In this document: positions 34,836-47,346 of the stretch, piece after piece | Numbering within the stretch: the stretch's first letter is position 1 | Layout: the number at the start of each line of letters is the position of its first letter | Source: Branchiostoma lanceolatum | Lineage: Eukaryota; Chordata; Leptocardii; Amphioxiformes; Branchiostomatidae | Assembly (NCBI RefSeq): GCF_035083965.1 | Contig: NC_089723.1 | Span: forward strand, 4,177,501-4,241,500 | Reading direction: 5' to 3' | DNA: 64,000 nucleotides | Translations under genes and position numbers: made by a program | The notes under the pieces: generated by a model | Seen by the model: the letters and a program-made list of their open reading frames with translations, nothing else | Database searches by the model: none | What the model was told of the DNA's origin: nothing

Positions 34836-37800
34836 GTATGTATCTTTAATCATCATTCATCAGAATAAAAGGCTAAAGATTTATCTATTTGCTACCACGC
34901 CAGGTATAAGATATACAGGAGGTAGAACTTTTACCTGGCGTTATTATGATAGAAATTTTCCCCGATATTTCAGTTTCGAATATAAAGCTTAGGATTTCTC
35001 CATCCACCACACCTCATTCATATGAATGAGTACTTTGACCTAACGTTTTATGGTATCCATTTCTTTTTCAAATATGTCACCGTTTCTCAAGAAGTTTACA
35101 AATAGATCTAAATATTGTTTACCTGGGTGTCGAACTTTAATGAACGTTTGCAAATAGATGTTGGATATTTTCTGATAATGGGCCGGTAGACCACCATTCA
35201 TCCCACTGATCTCAGATACTTTCATTTTCCGATGATGTCATATACATGTGTAGTTGTATGACATGTCCAAAGCCATGGTCTGTGCAAGAATGGCTCTACT
35301 AATACTTTTGACTACTAATGTGAATTGTACTCTGCTGAAAATTTCGTCGATTCCCTCTGCAAGGAATAAGAAAGCCAAATGGCGGTATATCTTTTAGATA
35401 GCCAGCTCAACTGTGCCAAAGGTGGGGGAGGGGGTCAAGAAAAAGTGGTGTTGATGCATCAACGGCAGGGCGTCTGTTACAGGTCAATGGATGGTGTAAA
35501 ATGAAAAAGGTGGACAGCGGAGGGATGTTGCTATGTTGAAGAGCCTTATGGCCCCGTCACACTTGGGCGTATATTCAAGTGCGCATGAGTTCCGCAGTAA
35601 CATTTTTTTGGTTCAAGTAAATTTCAGTCTGGTTATCAAACCAAATACATTACTTCTTCGGCTGCAAACTTAACCTACACCTAAAGCATGTTAATACGCA
35701 ACTCATGCGGGCTTGTATATACGCACAAGTGTGTCAGGGTGACACTTTAGCTCAATGGCAAACTTCCAAAAGACGGACAGTGACACAGAAGTGTGCTGGT
35801 TCACGGCTTTGCCTTATCAACATTGCAGATCATGAGTGGCTAAGAAGTGATAACATACCTGGGTCTAGTCCCTAGATAGGCATGTCAAACCTCCGCGTTT
35901 CCGCATTAGAACGCGGCGGCGCGCGAGGCAGTAAATGTTTTTACAAAAATCTTAAAAATCATCCGTATGCATTATGCCACTGAAAATCGTTGTCAAGAAT
36001 CAATGGATGATTTGCTATCATGCTATCATGTTTTTAATTGAAAATATCAATCGAACAAGGAGCTAAAAATCATTTAAGTTGGAGATGCAGGCGAAAAACC
36101 GCCCCGTTTTGACGCCGCGAACGCGGCACGCGATTTTGAGGCCCGCCCGGCGGAAGTCCCATTTTCAACTCAAAAGCCACAAGCCGGTGTAGCACGCAGA
36201 ACTCTGGGAATGGTTTCAGGTGAAAGGGCAGAGATCAAGGTTTACGCCAGTGGTGGGACAAAGTGTGTACGTCAATCTCGAGTTACTTTGGAGGGGTCCA
36301 GCTACGCTTCAGAACCACTGACTTCACAACACAGTGGCAGAGTCTAGAGAAGGGTATAGTGACAGGATGCACAATCTCCCCTATTCTGTTCATAATGGGA
36401 ATGAACCTTTTGATAGAGGCAGCCGCAAGCAAAGCTAAGGGACCTCGGATGATGTCAGGAGCTAGGCAAAACCCACTTAGGGGATTTATGGACGACCTCA
36501 CAGTAACTACCGTATCCCACATAGAGGCCAGATGGATGCTAGCAGAGCTCGACCTGATGGCAACGTGGGCGAGGATGAAGTTTAAACCGAAGAAATCCAG
36601 GTGTATGGTCATCAAGAAAGGGAAGATAACCAGCAGATTCAAGCTCGAAGTCCAAGGAGAGCCCATCCCATCAATCGAAGGAAATCCGATCAAGTGTCTA
36701 GGAAAGTGGTACGATGATACCCTGTCTGACAGGACGAACGTCAGCAGCACCATGAAGCAGATAGAAGAATGGCTGAGAAGAATAGAGAAGTCAGGCCTTC
36801 CCGGGAAATTCAAGGCCTGGCTTTACCAGCACGGTATGTTACCTAGGTTGATGTGGCTACTCACTGTATACGAAGTCCCAATGACAAGAGTAGAAGAGAT
36901 GGAAAGGAAAGTTAACAAGCACCTCAGAAAATGGCTGGGCGTTCCACCAAGTTTTACTTCACTGGGTCTGTATTCTAAATCAAGCCAGATGCAGCTCCCG
37001 CTTGCCTCAGTGACAGAAGAATACAAGGTGGCAAAATGCAGAACTGTCATGATGTACAGAGATTCGCAAGACCAGCAGGTTAGGCAGGCAGGCGTCACTA
37101 CAAGGGCAGGCCGGAAATTCGTGGCAGACTCCCTAGTTTCAAAGGCGGAAGGAATGTTGATCCTGCGGGACATAGTTGGGATAACGAACACTGGAAGGCA
37201 AGGTCTGGGTTCGTCACACTTCCAACAGTGGGGAAAAGCAAGTAGGAAAGAAAGGCGAGCCTTAATTCAGACAGAAGTAAGACAACTCGAGGAGGAAGGG
37301 CGGAGAGCCAAAGCAGCACAGTTAGCAGCACAGGGGGCTTGGACCAAGTGGAACCTCCCCAGTAGGAAAATAACTTGGTCGGATCTGTGGAAGCTGGAGC
37401 CGTTCCGTATTTCTTTCCTGTTGAGATCAGTTTATGATACATTACCTTCCCCAACCAACCTGTGCAGGTGGGGACTGAGGGAAGACCCAGCATGCAAGCT
37501 CTGTGGCAAGAGAGGCACAATGGCCCACATCCTGTCTGGGTGCAGTACAGCGCTCACACAGGGGAGATACCGGTGGCGACACGACAAGGTGCTGACCACG
37601 ATAGCAAGTATCCTAGAAGTTGAGAGGAAAAAGAAGCGCCACTTAGAGTCGAGAAGAGGCCCAGCAATCGCATTTGTAAGGGAGGGGGAAAAGAGTCGCC
37701 CTGCAAAAGCAAGAGCGAGCAACAACATCCTGCAGAAGGCGAAGTCATGGGACCTGATAGTGGACCTGGGAAGGAGGCTACATTTCCCCCCAGTAGTCCA

Positions 37801-40800
37801 GACAAAGCTGCGGCCAGACGCGGTGTTATGGTCAGAAGAAGGGAAGAAAATCGTCCTCATAGAGCTAACAGTCCCATGGGAGGAGAGATGTGAGGAAGCA
37901 TACGAGAGGAAGAAGAATAAATACCAAGACCTGCTCCAGGAGTGTAGGGACAAAGGATGGCAGTCTTGGCTGTTCCCAATAGAAATTGGGTGCAGAGGAT
38001 TTCCAGCACAGTCAGTATGGAAGATGATGACAGCACTAGGGATAGCAGGGAAGGACAGGAAGGTAGCTATACGCAGGATGGGGGAGGCTGCAGAGAGAGC
38101 CTCATGCTGGCTGTGGAATAGGAGAGAGGAGGTATGCTGGAAGCCAGGAGGAGCGGATGGGCAGTGAGTTGGCCACCACTGCCGGGCCCGACAGCAAGAG
38201 GGTGTTACGGATAAGGGCTGAAACACCCAATGAGGGCTGATCCGTCTGACGACATCCGACTTCCTTCAAGCGACAGCACTCCACTTACCTTAGGTGAGTG
38301 GAGTTCAACAAGCATCCAAGATGTATTAACCAAATCGTCGGGAGTTATGGGCGAAATAGCAGAAACCTCCGGGCGTAAGTGGATATTTTCGCTATTTTTC
38401 TTAAACTTAGCAATTTTGTCCCTATACTGTCACAAATATAGATATATTGTGGTCATCATGGTGTGGTTTTTGTTACTATTTAGGCGAGTTTGGCTTGTGG
38501 GTTTAGCGATACATTTTGAGAGTTTTTTTCGACAGCCCGAAATGTGACGTGCGCTGTGTGCGCATACGTGACGGGGGAGGGGGGCGTGAGATCGCGCACT
38601 TTGTATATGCTCGAAATTGAACTTATTATCATCAATCCTGCGCTAATTAACCGTAGAATGGTCATATATTTTATGCTGAATGTAATATACCTTTCATATC
38701 CGATGATATGGCATACTTTGGACGCAACAAACAATTTTCCACTGTCGTAATTATGTTGTGTATATACACTAGCGTTACGATCATACAGTCCGAATTTGTC
38801 ACACAGTTGTATGATCTTCATTCAGATCGGTCCTTTTTTGATTTTCCAGTGGATACAAAGGTGGCATATCTGGTACAGCTGTGCAGAGAACGTGGGCTGC
38901 CTTCAAGCAAACTTGAACAAGTTGAAGATTACACAAACATCAGATCAAGTGTGTGGTGACGAAAATTCAATTTCCTAATTCAAATTTTCAAGGGGAGAAG
39001 CTACTTCAGGAGAAAAACTTGAACACTAAATTAATTACTGATACTGTACTAGTCAGAAAGTAAGTTGTAAGTCTGCTGTACTGTAGGTAACTTATTATAT
39101 GTAGCAATCAGAGATCTTATTAGAATGGGTAACATAGGTATTGATACTTATAATAGCACCATACTATTATCATTCTGATTGACCATGATGTTAATTAGCA
39201 TATTTAACTAATTAAGCATTGTAATATTAATTAATAAAGTATAGACATCGTTAGGAACCTATTTCAGCAAGCTTACAACATCAGTGAGTTCATGTAGCAG
39301 CCAATATCAGTGTCCATCATTAACAATGTATGCCTTTTACTATATATGGCTCATTAGTTTATTGCCAATTAACACCTTCATATAGATCTATTATTGTTCC
39401 TGTTGTAAAAATTCCTGTACTTAAGTCAACATGTAATGTAGGTTAACAGTTGAAAGTTGTTTTAGGGAATAGGTAGTACAAATAAGGATAAGTAAAACAA
39501 CTGGTTGTACATGTGTATTTGAGGATCAGTTCAGTTCATCCTGTTGAGGAAAATTACCCTCATTTGCATATCTTGCAATTAGCCAAGACTGCAAAAATAC
39601 ATTATTCTCATAATGATCTGTTCAACAACAAGATAGTCAGAACATCTAGTGCCTTCTTCAGTTTTCAGCATGTTTAGAAATGTATGTTAATTGATTGGCA
39701 CTATTGTGGATGAATAAATTAGTTAGGGTTAATTAGAGCTAATTAAGATAAGATACTGAATATAGGTCAAAAATAAAACATGACAGTCTGTCCAGTTATA
39801 TTATCTTTAAATGCTGAAAATCTTAACAATATTGGTCAAAGTGTTTGAGACTTACATTAAAAAGTATGTAAATAACTGTGGACTTGTGGTCATTTCTGGT
39901 GCCATGTTGAGGTAAATCATTCCCATAGGGCCAATAGATAAGTGTCTTCTAATGAAAACGTCCAACTTTTCAACTTTGAAAAATTCTGAAAAATTTCAAC
40001 ATTGTCCGATTTTGACAGGATAAAATGCATATTAAGCGGAAGAATCTGATCTGTACTTTGGTAACAATTTCAGCAAGTTCTTTCCTACCAAAAAATATGG
40101 TGTGACATACCTACCCTAGATCTAGACATAAAAGAGGTTTTTCTAGAAATGCTAATTTCTTTCCAGTCCATTATTTATATCACAAAGTATCTCTACCTTA
40201 AATATAATTCAGGACAACACGATACATTGTAAGATTAGGAATCTTAGGACACAAATGTCGATGACTGAGATACCGTGACACTTTTTGCAAACTTCATATT
40301 TTTTAGTGGAGGACACTTGCGCTCTTTGAACACTTTTAAAAATCTATGTAATTCTGTTATACATATTCAGACAGACAGTTGCGTATGCATTAGATTTGTG
40401 GGAGAAGAGATTAGACTGACTGCATGCCGAGTTGTTTTGTGACTGTTTTTAGTAAGGCCGTTTGGCCGTCTCGAATCTTCCACGCATCACAAGTATGTAA
40501 CCTTTACCACTTGGCTCACGGAGACAGTAAAGTAAGAACAAACCGAGCCAGCTGTCTGCAGGCTTGAAAATTAGTCTCTTACAGGAAGAACCCCGTAAAG
40601 CCCCCCTCTCATTGGACCCGCGGCACGCTGGCGGCGTCACAGCGTCCTAAACTGGATTTGTGTTACCCTTGACTTTATGATGGGAATATTATTCAAAACG
40701 TACAAGTATGACCAAAAAGACAACAAAACACAGAAAGCATAAAAAGATTCGTTTTTTTGGGAATGAAATTCGTTGAGTGCTTTGTCAGTTCGATTGGTCG

Positions 40801-43800
40801 CAGCGACGCCGCCAGCGTGCCGCGGGTCCAGTGAGACTAGACGGCGATCGCACTGCGCTTTCGCTGCGCTTTCGCTGCGACTTAAATTGGATTTGTCTAA
40901 TCCTTGATTTCATCATTGAAATATCATGCAAAATGTAAAAGTATTGCTGAAAAAACAACAATTCACACATAGTGTTAAAAGACACGTTCTTTTATCTATG
41001 AAATTCGTTGAACGCTCTGTTAAATTTGAGGTAGCAGAGATCGTGCGGCGAGAGCGCCGTCCTAGTAGAATGGTAGCCTCCACCAGGCCCTCCTACGGGC
41101 GTATGGATCGCAGAATTCGGCAAAAAAGGAATAATTAGCCAGTAGAGTCAGTCCACGGTGAAGATCACTTTTCGCCTACGTACGGAGCCTTCCAATGAAA
41201 CCCTGGCAAATATTCTCCCTATAGCCGGCGTAGTTAGTCTGGTAGAGACTAGTGTAATAGGGGTATAACAAGATGGCCGCCAAACTGATGCAACAATTCC
41301 CAGGGGGAATATTGGTTCATGGTTACCTTGTTAAGGACTGCCGTGCCTGTTCGGTTTGATATATCTGTTGTCTACATTGGCGCTTGATAGATAATTGGCA
41401 CAAAAACAGCCGAAGGTCAAAACTGTGACCTCTGGAGGACGGACGGTTCACCGAAGGACGGAAAGAAGGTCAAACAAGTTAGAGTTGCCGTGCGAAGCTG
41501 TCGTTGGCCTGGAGTCGCATTAGCGGTTCCGAAAACCTTTCGCCTGACCTCCAACTGCGACTGCAACGCAAGAGACTACTATAACGTACATTTGAATTCT
41601 CCTAGCTTTTACCATTTGAATACTGTAAATGCATAAATGTTCGCAGTGGTTTTATGTTCGCGGTTTTGGCGGTGAACTTTCAGCGCGAACTTAAGAATCA
41701 ATTTGCCCACCTATGACTGTAGCACTACCATTGTTTCAAACGCGAACTTAAAACCACCGCGATCTTTCTACAAAATCAACCAACCCACTTATAATTCAAA
41801 ACGTTGATCACTTCATTTTCCACTGGCTTCTTTTAAAAAAAGGAAGTCAAACCCAACCATAGTCAACCATATCTAACATAGAACTTATACTAGATAACTA
41901 GTCCGTTTTTCATGTATCTCCATGTACTTGTTGGTCTGCAATTAGCCTTTTGGCATGAACTTGCAATAAAGTTATTATTGTTATGAATAGTGCATAAATC
42001 CCCTGTCACACTTGAGCATATATACAAGTCCGCATGAGTTGCGATTTTGGTTTAGGTTAAGTTTGCAGCCGAATAAGGGATTTCTTAGATTCGATCACTT
42101 GGCTGCACAACGGTGGGTCAAAGTAGTAAACAACTTTTCCCCCGCAAACCGTACTTGAACCAACGAAATGTAAGTGCGCAACCCACGCGCACTTGAATAT
42201 ACGCACAGGTGTGACTGGGCCCTAACGTTACGTTACTTGATTGAATGGACAACTAATAAATATTTGAAAATGTCCATAGCCTCCGATGAAGCCAATACTT
42301 TTGGTCTCCTCATCAGGTCGAACAGCCTTGATGCAAAGCTACCCCCTTGGCAGTTTTCGAAAAGTTTAATCTAACGTTACATCATGGTAAAATAATCTCG
42401 GGGTCAACTTGTCCAAAGACATTAATTATCCAAGATGTATTGATACGATATTTCGATCGTGTTATTTATAGTTGACAGAACTTCAGAAGGTCACAAGATG
42501 CAATTTTAACTCATCACATCGTCAAGTCTAATACGCTGACTTATGCCCTCAATTTTCGGCCGGTAACCCTGCCCCCTTGGACGGTAACCCTGACTCCACG
42601 TGGTCCGAATTCTTCACTTATCTAAATCAAAGGGTATTGACAGAGGTCAGGTCCAGTATGCAAACACTGCAGTCTGGGTGTGTGTATGCTTGTGTGTTTA
42701 TACAATAACTTTATTGCACAACAATTGTACAAGGCACAAAGTATGGCATTAACTGGTACATAGATAACATTCTATTAGGCTAATTAATCTATCTTGTAAA
42801 ATATGGTGTAGTAGTATGGTTGTCGCAGCTGAGTGTTGATTATATCTATATGGTATGACTTCGGGTTCAGCCATAAATGTCCAAAACCGTGGTAGCTGAG
42901 GATATTTTTCACGTGGACAATCCAATCATGTTCTCCTAAAAGAACAGTATTGTATGCTTCCCGAAGTATGGTATCTTCGGGTAAATGAACTAAGAGATGC
43001 CAGTATTTTACAAGTTGCATTTCTACGTCCATAATCTCCTTTGCAGGCCTCCCGGGTGGCGCCGGCATTCATTATTGGGGGGGGGGGGGGGGGGGGGGGG
43101 CTGATCCGCGATCTTCAACTTGTTGGGGCCAGTTTCTTTTTGGCTGTGGGACCGTATCTGCTTGCGGGACAGCATCTGCCGCATGTCCCATACCCCCAGC
43201 CAAAGAACCTGGCCCCTGATAAGTTGAAAATCGCGAATCAGCGCTACCCCCCAAAATAAACGCCGGTGCCACCCGGGAGGCCTGATAATGCTTGGGTCAC
43301 CTTTCCAATCCGGGGCCCGGCCGGGCAGTCTTTGGGAACGTTAAGTATGATATAAAATACCATTAAAAGCACAAAACGTGCCAAAATTATCGAAGAACAT
43401 AGCTTGTGCATATCTATTGATAGACATTTTGATTTTTCCTTTCCGCAAACAGCCCGACCGGGCCCCGGCTGGGAAATGTGACCCTAGCATAAGGAGGCTA
43501 GGGTCAAGGGCGACATTGTCGTCTTTGAATTACTACCTTTCCTACCAGTACGGTAGAGACCAAGTTCATCAGATTGGAAGCCCGACATTGTGTCAATGTG
43601 TCCAGCGTATATCTCACAGGATCAGCAGCTACAATGTACTTGACAGTTTGTTTATAACATAAGATGCGAGATTGTAACTAAAGAAGCCTGCATCTCAACT
43701 CGGATCATTTAGGAGATCAAGGCACATGCCTTCCTACCCCTTCTCCACTCATTAGGTTATCTTCTACTTAACTTTCCAACTTAACATGTACTCCGTTGGC

Positions 43801-46800
43801 CCACAGGATAACGTGGGCGTAAACCATCCGATTACAGATGACATTCAAACATACTTTATTTCTGTGCCAGGATTTGAAGATTTCCGCTGCGGTTCTAATA
43901 TATTCCGGGCAGGGAGTTGACTTCGTCAACATTTGTACTGGCGTTTGGCAACAGCTAGTGCAGAAGTCGGTTCAAGAGCTCTGCTCTTCCGAGGAGACGT
44001 TGTGACAAATCCTACCGAGATCCAATGCAACAAGCCGATATAGGGGACGGGGCCGAAACCTACTATACTTCTTTATCAAGCTTTCTTACTTCTTTCAGAA
44101 GCTATCTGTCATGAAAAATATCAAGACCATGCCAAGGACAAGGATCATGCCAAGGACAAATGATTTTTAAAAAAAACTGGAAGCTGCTGCAGTACCAAGG
44201 TCACACACAAGGGGCCCAATATCGATCTTGACCTTCGTCTTCGCAACACCTACGCACATACCACATATCATTACAATCCAATACCTTCGTTTTTCATGTG
44301 GGTAATGAGGCACAAAATATAAATCCTACACTGTCTGTAGGACTTAATTTTGAATAAGTAAAGTAATAGGACATATCGTATATTTAACACATTTGTCGTG
44401 TGAATGTACTGGGCCATCCACATTCGCCCATTTAGTCCTAATAAAGAACATATGCGATGACGATCAGCTGGCAAAACTGCCGCATGATATAACGCCTTCG
44501 CTTATTGTCACGCCTAGTGGATTACTTCCTAGTACTCAATGTGGAATGAGATATGAAACCCAGAGGTTCCGCTGCAGTACCATAGCCAGCCACTAGGCGG
44601 CTCAAAATCTAACCATTTCGAGTTCTCAACAAGACGTATTCACAAACCAAGTCTCAAGACAATCCATCAAGGTACTCTTAAGTTATCGTGTTGACAGAAG
44701 GAAGGACACACACACGAACGCTGACGAAAACATAACCTTCTCGGCGAAGGTAATTTATTTATTTATTGAGATTTACCACATGTGTGGAAGGATTGACATA
44801 ACAGGTGACTATCACTTTTTCAAGACGTCAACCCAGACCAGACTGTAAGGTTTGGACCATCCCACACCGGGACATGCCCTTATTCTTTTTCGAAAGGTGT
44901 GGTGGGTTCTTTAACGTGCGCGCGGTGTGGCTCTCCCCAAACACGGGACCTCCATTTAACGTCCTATCCGAGGGACGTCCCTAACCGAAGCTAGGTACTC
45001 ATTTACACTGAGTGAAGTGAGGAAATTTGTGTTAAGTGCCTTTCCCAAGGGAACAACGTGCGGGCGCATGTCCAACTCGGGTTCCCTTGTTTAACGGCCG
45101 AATGTTCTAGCCGTTACGCCACACGACGTAATTAAGATCGGACACTTCTACCCATCTAAAATCCATCAATAATCCCTTCCAGGCCCGTACGCCTCCGGCC
45201 CGGCACCACCAGGCGGGTTGAACAGCGTTCCTACCGCCAACTGCCAGCGGCAGTGTGACGTCACGGACCGTACCCCGGTGTGTGGATGGGACGGAAAACA
45301 AGTACGACAGTACGCCGGTACCTGTCCCATGGCCATAGCCTCGTGTATTCAGATGCAGCCCATCACGGCCACACCTTGTGGAGGTGAGTCATAGCCTCGT
45401 AGTAGGCTGCTATACAGTTCCGTCACCAAATAAAAGACTCTTTTTACACAACCAAGTGATTTATTCAACCCGCGTTTCCGCGGTGACCATCTGTCACCTT
45501 CCTCAATGCAATTTTGACTGGTTCACATTGCACTGCAGCACAGGTGTCGCTGCTTATAGATTCAGTGACTTACCAACCTGATGAAACTTTTCACAGAGCT
45601 CTGTCACCATCTTCTCTCCTATGGCTCTAAAAATCCTTTTTCTAAGGGTCAGTCATCTAATAAAGGACTTATCATTATATGTGGGTCTTTATATGGTATT
45701 TGAAAGACTTCATATGATGAAAACCACTGAGTACAGCAAATGCTTGTGCTGACTCATGCAATTCTCTGGCCTAATCGTTGCTAGTTTTTTTAGAATGATG
45801 GTCATTTTTCTTCATTGGTTGATCGTTGCATTATATTTCAAAGTCGTTAATGTATAGCTTTTGAAGTCCACAATAATCAGTGGCCGTGTGTAAGATGCCC
45901 TGTTCCTTCCACACTTCAGGGGCGACGGCGTCCTGTGCGACCGGCCAGTTCCCGTGCACCACCGGTGCGCAGTGCATCCCTCACCTCCAGCGGTGTGACG
46001 GCGTCAGGGACTGCAGAGACGGAACCGACGAGGTCGCCTGCCCGCAACGTCAGTCTTAAATTGTGTATTCAATTACTCTGTTACTCGAATTAAACCCCTG
46101 TCACGCTTGTGCGTATATACAAGTCCGCATGAGTTGCATATCAACATGTTTTTGGTTTAAGGTTAATCTCCAAGCAGATCTATAGGTTGCACAAAGACCG
46201 TATCAAACTGGCAGAGGAAGTACCTTTTGCAACCTCCTTCTTCCAGTTGGATACGGTCTTTGCAATACATTGGGTCTGGTTGGAGACTAGTTTAAGGTAA
46301 GTTTGCAGCCGAAGACGCAATTTCTTTGGTTCGATAACTAGGCTGCACAACGGTGGGTCAAAGTAGAAAACAACGTCTTCCCCGCAAACTTTACTTAATC
46401 AAAAGAAATGTTCATGCGCAACTCATACGCACTTGAATATACGCACAAGTGTGACAGGGTCCTAAGTTTGATTCTGTTTATCTTACGTTTGGTCAAGACA
46501 TTTGCTTAACTTTATCTAATCTTGTGTAGCTTTTTGGTTAAATATGTTGAACTTGAGTGCAGCTCCACTATGTGAATCGTGTAATAAGATTTAGACAAAA
46601 ATGAAAAAAAGTCTGTCTTAAAAATCATCCACACTTGCTTCAAAGACAGTACTCAAGAAGCATTATTTTTGCTGTCTTATTTGTTTTCCTATTGAACTAT
46701 CTAAAATTGCTTTTCTTTTATTTGCATATCAATTCATAGTTCGTGTTTAGAAACCTGCTGGTAGACAAATCTTGCTCAGACTAACTGATGAAAAGTAGTG

Positions 46801-47308
46801 GATGCTATTTGAAACGTCTAACCTTTTTCAAAATCATATCCAATTGCTTGAGTAACTGTTATGATGATGACCCTGCGGGCTTGATTACGATCCTGTGGCC
46901 CTAAGACCCCCTCTCCTAACATCCGCTTAGGCCTTGGCTACATACCAGCCAATTGCAAAAGGTGTAATGATTCTCTTTAATCCTCCCACAGCAAACCCCT
47001 GCAGTTACAACGCATTCCGCTGCAAGTCCGGCGCTTGCATCCCGAAGCTGAAACTCTGCAACGGCGTGAGGGACTGTACCGACGGATCCGACGAATCATC
47101 GCCACCTTGCGGTAAGGAGTCGCCTTGCAGATAAACTGACCAACTTTGAAATTGTGACGTCATTATATTTTTGCTGAAACACACACACACACACAAAGAG
47201 AGAGAGAGAGACTCGCATGCGCACACATACTGTACATACCCACACTCACGCACAAGCCCAAACACATGCACACACATACACGCACACACACAGACACACA
47301 CACAGACA

Positions 47309-47346
<38 letters not shown>

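Noticed and set aside
36283..38226. Long minus-strand ORFs opposite the LINE
   Set aside because: They are shadows of the reverse transcriptase frame; no recognisable motif.
38708..38959. Short plus ORF with some protein-like character
   Set aside because: No splice sites in phase, no repeat family match and no paralog; left as part of an unannotated intron stretch.
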